24,636 nt of DNA from Lyophyllum atratum (Eukaryota > Basidiomycota > Agaricomycetes > Agaricales > Lyophyllaceae), in assembly GCA_014905825.1 (NCBI GenBank), contig JACGCN010000135.1, forward strand, positions 1-24,636, read 5' to 3'. The notes beneath the pieces are model-generated. The model did not search any database, was not told the origin of the DNA, and worked only from the letters and a program-made list of their open reading frames with translations. This document shows positions 1 through 9,926 of the stretch, piece by piece. The number at the start of each line of letters is the position of its first letter. The first letter of the stretch is position 1. Position numbers and translations under genes: made by a program.

Positions 1-216
1 TGAAGGTGTCTAAAGGCTGAATGCTAGAAGGCAAAAAATCGAAACGTGGTGATGACATTGGACCCTGCAATTGGGGCCAGATCGCTGGACCCTGCAATTC
101 AATCACGGCAACGTCTTGAAAACCCGGAGCGGGGACCCTACCCCACCACCGCCATCCGTCGCAGTCGAGCACTGATACGACCCGTGGGCGTTCGGACCCA
201 GGAGACGGGTTCCCTG

Positions 217-387
217 TTCGTCGTGGACGTCAGGCATAGTAGATGGCAGCAAGTCTGTCCGTCGTGGCCGAGCGCCGATTAATTTGCTAGTACAGAAGTC
301 AATAATATTATGGAAGGATAGGTCTTTGACGCACTGGATTCGTCGCGGACGAGCATCTAAGTCCCTGGCGAGCATCTAAGTCCCTGG
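217..387. repeat. Outlying palindrome copies and a 19-bp tandem duplication
   Basis: Copies of the palindrome family that forms the 3596-4592 array occur at 217-230, about 259-274 and 339-354 (TTCGTCGCGGACGAGC). Immediately after the last one, a 19-bp unit ending in AAGTCCCTGG is tandemly duplicated (350-368 and 369-387). The segment just before it (297-335, AGTCAATAATATTATGG) matches the spacer type seen inside the main array, so this is the same repeat family separated from it by about 3.2 kb that holds a gene. Function unknown. Confidence 0.7.
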
Positions 388-517
388 TTAAGTAGCAAAA
401 ACTCAACCACACCAATTATTCACACAACAGGTTCATTGCACAACGTTGACCTCAAACAAAACTAGATGGGAATGAAATAAGATTGAATTCTCGAATACTG
501 TGTTCAATATATGTTGG

Positions 518-894
518 TTACTCGTTGTCCTTTCGAATATCTGCTGCTAAAACTGCGGACGGGAGAACGGTGACCCGGGTCCATTGTGCTCTGTCAGGCG
601 CAGACTTGATGTACGCCCCATAGTTTGCTGGGTGCGACAGTGCTAAATCGTTGGTGGTCGTTCCGTGCGAGTCGTTGGGAGCATCCCAGAACCAAAAGAG
701 ACGCTCCGCCATCTCTATGGACCACGCCATGGAACTCCAGACAAAGTTGCTCTCAGAGCGCTTCATCTAGAAACGCATCACTAGAATCCTCGTTCTCTAC
801 GTTGCCGACTACTCACCTGGGCCGACCTCCGCATTACCCAGCCGCACGTGCAAGAATCGTCACGGTCAAACATGGCTGCTGGCGCAGTATGCAT
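518..894 (-). CDS. Possible small two-exon gene, unknown protein (108 aa)
   Basis: Not recognised. Proposed exons on the minus strand are 894-817 and 766-518, with a 50-nt intron at 767-816 that has a GTGAGT donor and a TAG acceptor and keeps the frame (phase 0). The second exon reads as a convincing soluble protein end with motifs such as MAWSIEMAERLFWFWDAP and a basic-acidic tail ending in DIRKDNE. The first exon is short, has four cysteine/tryptophan-rich residues and is weaker. It lies about 160 bp downstream of the 422-aa gene on the same strand. It could instead be the surviving 3' end of a longer gene, since nothing convincing extends it upstream. The intergenic DNA between 388 and 517 shows nothing else. 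Confidence 0.35.
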
Positions 895-1054
895 AAGTCC
901 CGAACGCTGACGTGTTCGGGTACCCAATCTATTGATTGACCTGTGGCCTGCTTCGCTGCGTTCTGAGAAGATCGGGGTTAAGTATAATAGCAATCGCATT
1001 ACGTGACGGTACTAAACTACCAGCTGGACCTCTGCGAACGGATGTAAAAAGCCG

Positions 1055-2764
1055 CTAAGGAATTCCCAATGCTTTCCCTGCAACACTGAGAAGAGTAACT
1101 CAGCATCGGACTCCGTGCGAGGAGGGAATAGCTACCTGCGGTGCCATGCTTCATCCTCATCCTCAGCTGCTCGATCTTCTGCACCTTCTCAATCGTTGCC
1201 GGCTTGGGGTTCTTGGAGGTGACCTCCATAGGTTTGATCTGAGAGTATATCTGATTAGAAAGCGGTCATCAACGTGAACGTGTCTCACCGTAGCCTGATA
1301 CGGCTGTCCAAATGCCGCTTGATGACCCGGGGCCTTCACCATCGTCCCGCCCGTTGCTATCCTCTGTCCACGTGGAAGCGCTTGATTTGCTCTAGGGGTT
1401 GTTGTTAGACTGGCGCACATGGGAACGATCAATGAAGACATACTGGACAGCGAGTTCAACGCCCGTCATCTCATCCGTGACAAGCTGGTTCTCGTCGCCG
1501 AAGGTTTTGTCGAGCTTGTGGACGTTATAGACGACGCCGCCGAACTGTCATTGCAGTGGTCAAATAACGCAAGGATGTAAAGGCTACGAGATGCTTACAA
1601 CTTTGTTCCAAGTCGGGTTCTCATCATCAGGACCGTCCTTCGTCCACAATATGATTGAGCGCATTCGTTGGTCTTCGGCAGGAGGGGCGCAGATCCGGTG
1701 CATTAAGCCGTTGATTAGAATGTACCCGTCCTCGTCGAAGGCCCCGGACTCTAGTCCTTTCTCGACCTGCTCTCGCGTCTCGACAAAGTGCCGATTGTTG
1801 AACGCCTCGACTTCATCGTCAGCGAGGCTGCATAAGAGTAAGAAAGATCTTCTGCGATCGCGCAAGATGAGGGCTTGTGTCAATGCTCACCGCTCAAGAC
1901 CAATCCACACCGCGTCCTGACGACACTTCCGACCACTCCGTCTTGCGCCTGAGAAGATCTCTCGGTAATCGTTGGATGCATCCCAACACTTCTTGAAGTG
2001 TGAGGGCACGAAGTCATTCTTGCCCGAGGCGGCTTCACATCGTTTGATTCTTTCAATGACGTAGCCACGAAAGAGGGAGTAGATTTGTTGACAGCTGACG
2101 TCCTTAGTTGCTGGTGCCTAAAAAGCGTTATCGTTCACCGGCAGTCTTGAAAACAATCTGAACGAAACGCACCTCTATGACCTTGACCAAGTCGTATGCA
2201 GTCTGTAACGCGGCTCAGTCCATTCTCTCAAAACACCTGTGTTGCAGAGACTCACGGTCGAGCTGTTTGCATTCCCCGCACGGTTGGCCCTTTTCCCAAG
2301 AGGAATTTGGACACACTCCATGAGAAAGACATCTTGGTTCACCAGCGACAACGCAAGGCTGTCTGCGTGCTCTAGAGAATTGGAGGTGGGCCACTCCTCG
2401 ACGATGTCGCTGAAGATTTCCCGCAAGAGCTTTTTCTTAGCTTTGCTGAGTGAACCCAATCTCACTTCCGGTCTCGCTGTGTCTGCATGTTAATACATGA
2501 ATTCATACAACGATGGATGCATTCACCTGGGTACAGTGGCCCTACCAACGCCTTCTCGGACTCTCCAGGAAGCCGGTATCCGGTTTCTGCACATCGTTGC
2601 CATTTGTCGTCAGATTCAGCCCAATGATCTGCGACGATGTCTTCACGGAGCGGGGTGAGCGGGGTGAGCGGGCGAGAAAGCGACGGATATTTGTCAGTGT
2701 GAACATCGTCCTTTGTGAGGACTGAGATTTCAGGTTTAGCGCGCTTAGACTGAGGAGAGGCCAT
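1055..2764 (-). CDS. Nine-exon gene, unknown basidiomycete-type protein (422 aa)
   Basis: Function not recognised. The minus-strand exons are 2764-2466, 2409-2256, 2202-2173, 2117-1891, 1827-1599, 1544-1444, 1391-1289, 1238-1136 and 1077-1055. All eight introns are 50-63 nt with GT..AG ends and every phase closes, giving 1269 coding bases. The start (ATG at 2764) has a good context (GAAATGGC), and the protein begins MASPQSKRAKPE with a basic NLS-like patch. Conserved-looking blocks include the segment around IVEEWPTSNSLEHADSLAL, CQQIYSLFRGYVIERIKR, ADDEVEAFNNRHFVETRE, DGPDDENPTWNKVFGGVVYN and QRIATGGTMVKAPGHQAAFG. No transmembrane segment or signal peptide is visible. The weakest junctions are the last donor (GTAGCT) and the first exon 3' end. 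A phase-breaking alternative intron near 2490-2534 was considered and not used. Confidence 0.8.
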
Positions 2765-3480
2765 TTCGTGGTGGATTATGTAAAGGGGCGACGTAACTCC
2801 AAACACCGGATAAAAAGTCGGCAAAAAAGGACAATAGCACTGACATGAAGCACGAAGCATCCGCTCTCATAGAACTTTTGTTATCGTGCGTACTTTAAGC
2901 AGAGGATCCGCCTTCATAAGACTTCTCGTACCGCAAAAAGGTCGGGGCGTGCGAGGAAGAGGATGTGAAACAACTAATGCAAGACATAACCATTTTTGGT
3001 ATATGATCAGGGGGTGGTGGTGGTAGTGATGCAGATACGTGTTTATAGCGCTATATGAATAGGAGGGGGGGGGGTCAAAACGAGCGCAAGTCCACTAAAC
3101 TAAAGTCCAAAACACGGCGGTCCAAGATGTATCGTGCGGCAAGATATACGATAGGGAGGCGACAGCAAGGCGAGGCCCCGTGCACGGTACGTAAGGCAAC
3201 TGAGCACCGCCGTAGGGCCTTTGGCAAGGCCCCGTGCACGGTTGATAATAGAAAGCTCCAAACGCCACCCTAGGACCGGAGGCACGGTCCCGCGCACGGC
3301 TTTTCAGAGCAAGAAGGGTACTCACTGGTCAGGATTGAACTTGGGGTCGTGGGTGGGAGGGAGTTTCGAGCCATTTGTCCATGGCTTTTATGACCAGAGG
3401 GAACGTTCCAGACGAGTCTGTCTATGGCGTCACTGAAACGAGACGAAGTCTATGAGTTATAACAGATATGGAAACGGTCA
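2765..3480. other. Gene-free spacer with GC-rich direct repeats
   Basis: No supported gene. It presumably holds the promoter of the 422-aa gene to the left. It contains a GT/GGT-rich stretch (3010-3030), a poly-G run near 3063-3073, and two close copies of a CAAGG..CCCCGTGCACGG unit (3165-3188 and 3224-3242), with a third diverged copy at about 3279-3300. Reading frames seen here run through these repeats and have no protein character. Confidence 0.5.
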
Positions 3481-3498
3481 ATACAGACGTGCATGAGT

Positions 3499-3575
3499 GA
3501 TGACGCTTGGAATAGCACAAGTGTCTGAGATGACGCTTGAAATAACCCATAGTGTCTGAGATAACGCTTGGAATA
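3499..3575. repeat. 30-31-bp tandem repeat, about 2.5 copies
   Basis: Three consecutive units start GATGACGCTTGGAATAG, GATGACGCTTGAAATAA and GATAACGCTTGGAATAG. They are separated by a variable middle and a shared GTGTCTGA, so the period is 30-31 bp. The array ends about 20 bp before the palindrome array begins. Non-coding. Confidence 0.75.
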
Positions 3576-3595
3576 GACCCTAACCCCAATCCCTG

Positions 3596-4592
3596 CTCGT
3601 CGTGGACGAGTACAGGCCAATTCCTTGTAGGTAGTCAGCTATATATCATTGAGAGAAGATTAGTTTATACACTGTATTCGTCGCGGACGAGCATTTGAGC
3701 ATTGAGACGGATGCATCCTTAGTACTTGGTCAATAATATAATCGACAAATGTTAAAGAAATGCCGAGTTCACGCACTTATTCGTCGCGGACGAGCACTGA
3801 AATGCATCTGGGGAGTGGTTCTGCATTCGTCATCGACTCCACGAATTTGCTATAGCGAAGTGCGTAGACTCTTTCTCGTCGACGAGCAGAGATGCATCTG
3901 GAGTACGCAGTCAACGTTATAACCGAGAAAAGTTGACTTCACGCACTGTACCTCGTCGCCGGCGAGCAGCGAGAACCCATCTTGACTTGTGGGGCATCCA
4001 TCCTGAGCACGTTCCTGGGAGGTTTCAGAGACTGCTCGAGGGCGCAAGTCTATACATTACTCGTCGTGGACGACGTCGAATCTGTAGTATGGAGTCAATA
4101 ACATAATGGAGGGTTCGTAAGTTCACGCACTCTTCGTCGCAGACGAGCGCTGAGGTGAGTGTAGGAAGCGGTTCCACGTTCGTCGTCGACGAGCCATAAC
4201 CCAGTCGATAAAAGCTGACAGAGTGCACGCTTCGTCGTGGACGAGCAGCGAGATGCGGTGTAGCCAACCCAAGCATCCTGAGCAGGGAGGTTACGTGTTC
4301 GTCCTTGACTTGGAAGCGACGACGGAAGTACACATATCACTCGTCGTGGACGAGCGCAGAGGCATCTCTGGTACATAATCAGTAACATCCATGATGAATC
4401 CGAAGTTCACGCACTTTATTCGTCGTGGACGAGCATTGTGGAAGTCGCGCTGCGCACTTGGGGCTTGGGTCTGTGTTCGTCGTGGACGTCGCGCGCTGTT
4501 GTAAGTAGTTGGCATGGACCAGCACTGTCAGGAGAAACATTGTGTTTACGAACCAAGTGCTGGCGCAGATGTTGACATTGTTCGTCGACGAG
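3596..4592. repeat. Interspersed short-palindrome array (core CTCGTCG-GACGAG)
   Basis: At least 14 copies of an imperfect to perfect palindrome recur every 42-107 bp, at 3596, 3677, 3780, 3875, 3952, 4060, 4132, 4179, 4231, 4340, 4419, 4476 and 4581, plus a diverged one near 3826. The commonest form is TTCGTCGTGGACGAGC; the copy at 3875-3886 is the perfect palindrome CTCGTCGACGAG. Part of the spacers also repeats: AGTCAATAAYATAAT-like blocks near 3729, 3909, 4093 and 4376, each followed by TTCACGCACT just before a palindrome. A higher-order unit of about 90-100 bp, or twice that, is therefore likely. No coding sequence, no transposase and no Cas-like neighbour were seen. Confidence 0.85.
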
Positions 4593-4667
4593 TCGAGAAC
4601 GTTTCACATTCGCCTGTAATGCGCTTTCTCTGTCGCATATGTACAACAATGTAGCGCTGATTCAGAG

Positions 4668-4702
4668 GGTGGGGGGGGGAATTCAAAGGGTTGGGGGGGG
4701 GA
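4668..4702. repeat. Two poly-G tracts in a duplicated 24-bp context
   Basis: Two runs of nine to ten G follow similar leads (GATTCAGAGGGT and AATTCAAAGGGTT) within 35 bp. They lie between the palindrome array and the stop codon of the 966-aa gene. A shorter G run follows at about 4757-4763. This may mark a recombination or polymerase-slippage site; there is no coding content. Confidence 0.6.
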
Positions 4703-4811
4703 TTACAGTAATTTCTCATTGTCCGAAGGTGTATGTCCAATGTATATAGGAGCGAAGGGGGGGAGGAGCCGACGACTGCAAGAAGTTCAAAGAATGGCCG
4801 CGAGGTATACC

Positions 4812-7762
4812 TCAAAGGTCTATCCAATACGACCCATCACCTTGAAGTAACTGGTCAAACACACCGTGGATTCGCTCGTCCATCACCTTGACAATCTTCG
4901 GATGAATCGATTTCAGATGATTCCGCCAATCCGCGCTTTTCTTGGGCCCGTTTCCCTTCCGGATATCAGTGAGGCGCGCCTGGTACCAGGCTTCGTTGTC
5001 CGGCGTCCAGTAGCCACGATGGTGACCGGAACTTTTCCAGATATGCGAGGTGGGGAACCAGGAAACTTTTACGGTCTGCTCAGCCCTGTCTGAAAATGAG
5101 TTAGAAAATTGTCCATGTCGCAAGGAGAGTGAAACTTACTGGTCCAGACTCTATACATGCCGCATATCGCCTCAGCCATGTCAACGGAAAGATCGTCGTC
5201 GTCGACGAGGTCGTAGCCACCGAGTTCGCCAACCACTTTCCCGGTGGACGATGCGGTCGACGTCGGGCCCGTGGTGACGATGCGATACCCACTGTCCTGA
5301 CCCCCAATGTGGTCAAGAGCAATTCTCCATACTATGCCTCCTGCCATCAAAGCCGCCCTAAGAACTGCGCCTGTGAGCACTTGGCCCCGTATCTGGAGGT
5401 ATGACGCCAAATCGGAGGGCGTGAATCGGTGCTCAGCCTGACGGTAACCGAGGGTGATGGGCGGGCGCGGTCTGTAGGTGGTGGGACGTCGCTTCTCAAC
5501 TGGTTTCCCCGTAGCGAATTCGATGCCGTTTTTGATGAGATGACGAGCCATTTCGGCCATGGAGTTGAACCGCTGCCGAAAGACTTCAACTACTGCACGG
5601 GGGTCGGCGATGACGAGGAGGTACCATTGCTTCACCAAGGGTTTCTCTTGGGTGCCGACGATGTGACGGTCAGAGCCGAGACGAAGATAGGCAAAATATG
5701 GGTTGCTGACCACCACTTCACGGAGCGTCGGCGAGAGGTCCCACAGCGTTCGAGAGAACTCGCCCGGAACGGAGGGTTGGGAAAGGAAGTCACAGAGGGC
5801 GACGAGACACGCATCCTGGCCCGATGTGCGAGCTGTCGCCATCACGCCCAACCTCTTGAGGGAGGGTACTACCTGCGACGGAGAGCCTTGAACACGAAGC
5901 GCTGAGGCCGTGTGCTGGTCGAAGGTAGCTGGCAAGATGAACCTGTATCGAAGGTACAGGTGCTCCCGAATGTCGGGCGCAGGGCCTAGGTTGACGGATT
6001 CGACTGGGGGATGGGAAGGGGTGTCACCGCGCGCAGGGCCTAAGTCGACGGATCGAACAGTGAAAGGGGTGTCACGTTTACGGGGATTGGCGTCCGCCTG
6101 CTTTCCCTTTCCCTTCCTCTTCCTCTTCCTGCTGCTGTCGCCCTCCTCACTGCTCTCGCCGTAATCGCTCTCCCCATGGTCATACTGTTCGTACGTGATC
6201 CTACCCACGTCCTCGTCGTCGTGGTTCGTGACCGGGTCAGGGACGTGCTGCTCCTCGGTGACGAAGAAACCTGTAGGTTTGTACAGGTCCCACTCGTCGT
6301 AATCCCACGAGTAGTGGCGTTCTTGGGGTCGGCAGTCGCACCAGACACTCTCCCATTCTGCCTCAGGAACCACGCGCCGTGAGAATGTCTTCCTGCCTTC
6401 CTGCACCCAGATGTACAAGGTCTGTCCCATTGTCGGTTTCCGGACCTGGTCTTGGATGTTCTCTTGGTTGGCCGCGTATTCCCCTTTGATTCGCAGCTCA
6501 CTCCTATGCTTGTTCTCCTGGGCCCGAGTCGCATCCCTCTCCTTGTCAAGGCGGTCGAAGTGTTCCCGCGGCGTACTGCCGTTCGTCACAGCTGACGGCG
6601 CATCCTGCCAGTCATCCTCTTCGTCAACCTGCTGCGGCGGCGATTCTGGAGAATCCTGCAAGGCGTGCAAGGCATTCAATGCGCTGGGGTACTCGGGCGA
6701 CGCAGTGTATTCTCGGTACTCCCTATCCTCCATTGTGGGAGGAGAAGGAGCGCGAGGTTGCCCAAGTTCATTGTCCACGTCGACGCTCCGTACTACAGAT
6801 CGCGGATTCTGACGAGACTGTCCCTGGGCGTATTCTTCCCGGGCCCTTTTCGCTTGGTCGATCGTTGGACAGTATTTTAACATGGAGGAGTTGTCGTGTA
6901 ATAATTGGGGGGCTGCTTCACCCCAATGAATATATAGAGGGGCGTTGGCGGTCAAGAACGCATCGAAGCAATCCATACCCAGGTACCTATACTCTGCGTA
7001 TGCACCTGGGCGAAAGCCGGGGGAGAAGATAGCGATGAAGGAGTTGCTGACCTCGTCGAGGAATGTGGGGGTGATGTGGAGATCGGATTGGCCGTAGGTG
7101 ATCCAGTGAGGTGTCGCTCCTTCCTGGTGTGGATTCCTTGCGAGATCTAGGGCGATGGCGAAGGAGACGAAGGAGGACAGTATGACGAACGCCTTGCTCG
7201 TCTGGATGGCGGCTTGGACCACTTCGGCTTCGTGCGCGTGAATGCCCTCATACTGGCATGACTGGGGCACGGTCTTGCACTGTAAATGGTGCATCTGGTA
7301 CTTCGTCTTGTTGTTGAGCGCCAGAAGACCCTGCGCCAGACGAAGTAGATTGTATTCCAGTCCTTGCCAATGTTGGATGACGTCGGGGGGTAGGTGATAC
7401 CCCGGGCCCTTCGCGAACCTATTGACCCTGACGTTCCCGGGAACGACGTTCAAGGTGCTGAACGTTCCCGTCCATATCCACTGTGCTGGCCAGAACGCGA
7501 GGTATGGCGACGTGGAGTCAAGCCAACGCGTCTTGTGAGGGCGACGAAAAAAGTTGTACAGTGACCTCGCGTTACGATCGTCTTCTGCTGTAGTGACGGG
7601 TCTGCGAAAATGAATGGCATTGGGCGAGCTCCATAGGCCGTCGTATTTGGGTTGCCAGAAGAAGGTGAGGACGGGTATTGGAGTGAGAGGGTTGGCGGGT
7701 ATTTGGGTGGCTGCTTGGGCCGCTACAATCCTATGCTGCTCGTCGGCGTAGCTAAAGACCAT
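4812..7762 (-). CDS. Two-exon gene, large unknown protein (966 aa)
   Basis: Function not recognised. Exon 1 is 7762-5140 and exon 2 is 5089-4812 on the minus strand. The 50-nt intron (5090-5139) has a GTAAGT donor and TTTTCAG acceptor and is phase 1. The start MVFSYADEQHR is fixed by an in-frame stop 36 bases upstream of the ATG. The N-terminal third (about residues 35-310) is compact, rich in aromatic residues, and has a mildly hydrophobic stretch (AFVILSSFVSFAIALDLA) that could be one membrane or buried helix. The middle (about 320-600) is low-complexity, acidic/Pro-rich, with the basic run SSRKRKRKGKGKQ, a likely nuclear signal. The C-terminal third is folded-looking and ends in a segment with WTPDNEAWYQARL. 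Two similar short stretches (RSVDLGPA.. and ESVNLGPA..) reflect a local duplication near 5985-6060. Confidence 0.85.
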
Positions 7763-7812
7763 GTTAACGACGTAAGGCGGATGAATTGTCGACTTGGTTT
7801 AAGGTGGAGAGC

Positions 7813-7875
7813 GCTGTAATAGGGAGTAGAAAGTCAGTACTCGTCGTATAGCAGGGACTATAACGTTATGCTCAC
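7813..7875 (-). other. Predicted 5'UTR intron of the 966-aa gene
   Basis: On the minus strand a GTGAGC donor at 7875 and a TACTGAC branch-like sequence, followed by a pyrimidine stretch and ATTACAG acceptor ending at 7813, define a 63-nt intron. The acceptor lies 51 bases before the ATG, and the in-frame stop in between places it in the untranslated leader. Further donor-like sites (for example at 8122) suggest more leader introns, but no coding exon is supported up to about 8320. Confidence 0.5.
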
Positions 7876-7879
7876 CAGG

Positions 7880-8421
7880 AACGTAGAGTACCAAGTCGTC
7901 GTCGACGAAGGGTACGTGATAATACCGGGAGGGGCGGGCTAAGGCGCAGAATCTAGCATGAGATCGGGACGAACGTTTGTGAGAGCGGCAGGTGTACTGA
8001 CAGAAGTAATCTAGCGTATTATGTGATGTCTCGTCCGCGTAGAGGTGAGCGGCGTAGGGGAAGCTGAAGGAACGTTGTATGTCAGAGGGCAAGTACGGTT
8101 GGGGTGCGCGACGGGCACTCACCAGGGGGAAAAAGAGCGTGTTACGTGGGACGAGAAACGTCGAGGACGAGGAGAGCGTATGGGCGAGTCCTGGAGCGCA
8201 GTATCGTGTGTTAGCTGATAGAATACAGTTTTATATGCAGTAGGTTGACATACCGAAGACTCAGGGCTTGAATAGACGGATTCCGGTGGGCCTAGCCTTT
8301 CCAAGAGGTACCACACGTTAAAGGCGACGGCTACTCGGTAACTACCAGTAAGAGCAGAGAGCGCGCAAGATGTTGCCTACGACGAGCAGTTCCTAGGGTT
8401 TGTCTTGAGGTTTACTTGAGG
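7880..8421. other. Leader/promoter region, no supported gene
   Basis: Minus-strand reading frames at 7799-8122 and 8119-8316 start at non-ATG codons or are composed of Ser/Arg/Pro-rich text and run through intron-like signals. I read the segment as transcribed leader and promoter of the 966-aa gene rather than as protein-coding. Confidence 0.4.
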
Positions 8422-8577
8422 GTGCCCTGAATTCGGGAGGAAACAACCTCGAGGTCTCCACTAGGGCTTAGCGGAGAGCTCTTGGTTGTCGACGACGCGG
8501 TGCCTTGAATTCGGGAGAACGCAACCTCGAGGTCTCTACTATGGCTTAGCAGAGAGCTCTTGGTCGTCCGAGACGAG
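8422..8577. repeat. 78-bp tandem repeat, two copies
   Basis: Two diverged copies begin at about 8424 and 8502. Both share GAATTCGGGAG, AACCTCGAGGTCTC and GAGAGCTCTTGGT and end in GTCGACGACG-like or GTCCGAGACG-like sequence. Each unit ends near a CGTCGACG palindrome of the kind seen elsewhere in the window. The following 8578-8700 stretch holds nothing recognisable. Confidence 0.75.
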
Positions 8578-8703
8578 GTCCAGGGGGAGTTACAGGGAGC
8601 GAGGGCCTTGGATGGTGGTGGTGGTAACAGGACTTAGGGTTTTTTGCTTGTGTTTGGCTGAGCTGTTCGGCAACTTACGTCATGCAACCAGGTCCGGAAC
8701 TCG

Positions 8704-8732
8704 TTCCGTTCCGACGTCGACTCGGAACGGAA
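8704..8732. repeat. 11-bp perfect inverted repeat
   Basis: TTCCGTTCCGA at 8704-8714 and its exact reverse complement at 8722-8732 flank the 7-base spacer CGTCGAC. It lies about 220 bp beyond the stop codon of the helicase gene. It could be a hairpin or a protein-binding site; no other evidence. Confidence 0.7.
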
Positions 8733-8884
8733 TCAACTTGGGTCTTCTCTTGTAACTTAGTGGGGGACACGCGTATACAGATAGAAATCAATATATTTGT
8801 TGGCTTTCAAGTCACGATGGTCGACATGTACAACGAAATATATGACTAACTAAAGGTAGGGCATAACGGCGCACGGCACGGAGG

Positions 8885-8933
8885 TACAGTAAATGTACGT
8901 ATGGGACGTACGGGATTGAAGACATTTACTGTA
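8885..8933. repeat. 12-bp inverted repeat in the helicase 3' flank
   Basis: TACAGTAAATGT (8885-8896) and ACATTTACTGTA (8922-8933) are exact reverse complements, with a smaller nested TACGT/ACGTA pair in the 25-base loop. It begins 20 bases past the helicase stop codon (8953-8955, minus strand), so it would be part of the 3'UTR of that transcript if the UTR is of usual length. Confidence 0.7.
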
Positions 8934-8952
8934 AGTTGGGCGAGTGATATGC

Positions 8953-9886
8953 TTACTTTGTCTTGGTCCACCTGGCGCCTTGGCGGGATTTAGCCTTCAG
9001 AGCAGTTTTGGGAGGGGCAGCAACTTCTGACAACGAGCCCGGTTGTCGACTGGGTAACGTGGGCCTGGGAGGAGGACGGGCAAAGGGATTTGTCCCGGGG
9101 GCGCGGCGGGGTCCATGGAATTGTCCCTGGGTACCAGGGACGGTGGATAGACCTGCTTCTCCTGACGTGCGAGGGGCGGGAGGGGCGGTGGATGGACCTG
9201 CTTGTGCTAGCTTTAAGTCAGGGGATGATCAATATACCAAACTTGTTCGAGATAGCGTACCTTGTTCAACTCCACGCGGATTTCTGCTCCATGGGTTGTC
9301 CCTCTTCAGTGTATCCTTCTTTGGAGCAAGGAACTGGCGTGCCTGTGCTTGCTGGGAAGCTGGCAGAGTCGCCGTCGTGGACGAGGAGTCCTGGTGGATC
9401 GGAGCTTGCTGGGACTCTGGCAGAGTCCTCCTCTGCGATGAGGACTCATCATTGGCCATCTCAGGGGAGTCGTCGAAGGCCGTCTCAGGGGAGTTGTTGA
9501 AAGCCATCTCAGGCGAGTCATCGAAGTCCATCTCCACGGCGGGAGGACTTGCGGCAGCTACTTCTGCATACATGAGAGCGATGTACAATGATTTCACTGG
9601 ACAGAACTTACCGACTGAGGACGAAACCCCCGTCGTCTCCTCCGAGGTCTCGGTGGGCTTATGGGCCGAGTGCTCCCCTTCAGGGAACAGAATCACAGCC
9701 GTTTCAGCCCCGACGGAACCTTTTCTCGCTCGCTTTGCAGGCGGGCTGTGTGTGATTGAGCTTTCAGGGGAGCTGAAGTACGCAACGAGGGAGGCGACGG
9801 GCTTAGGCCCTGTACCTGTAACCTATCATCAGCGAGGCAGAAATGATGTAGAAATGCGACATGCCTGGATCAGAGATAGGTTGTAT

Positions 9887-9926
<40 letters not shown>

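Noticed and set aside
2490..2534. Extra 44-nt intron near the end of exon 1 of the 422-aa gene
   Set aside because: GTGAAT..GCAG signals exist, but removing it breaks phase with the next exon; reading through keeps all later junctions in frame.
3596..4592. CRISPR array reading of the interspersed palindromes
   Set aside because: Spacing is irregular (42-107 bp), repeats are short and diverged, spacers are partly repeated, there are no cas-like genes, and the host is a eukaryote.
5180..5220. Palindrome-like GTCGTCGTCGACGAGG inside the 966-aa gene
   Set aside because: Explained by a run of aspartate codons (DLVDDDDLS) in coding sequence; the same holds for the DEAH segment of the helicase.
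5429..6812. Several plus-strand frames of 130-160 codons
   Set aside because: They are antisense to the 966-aa gene and show no independent start, splice or protein features.
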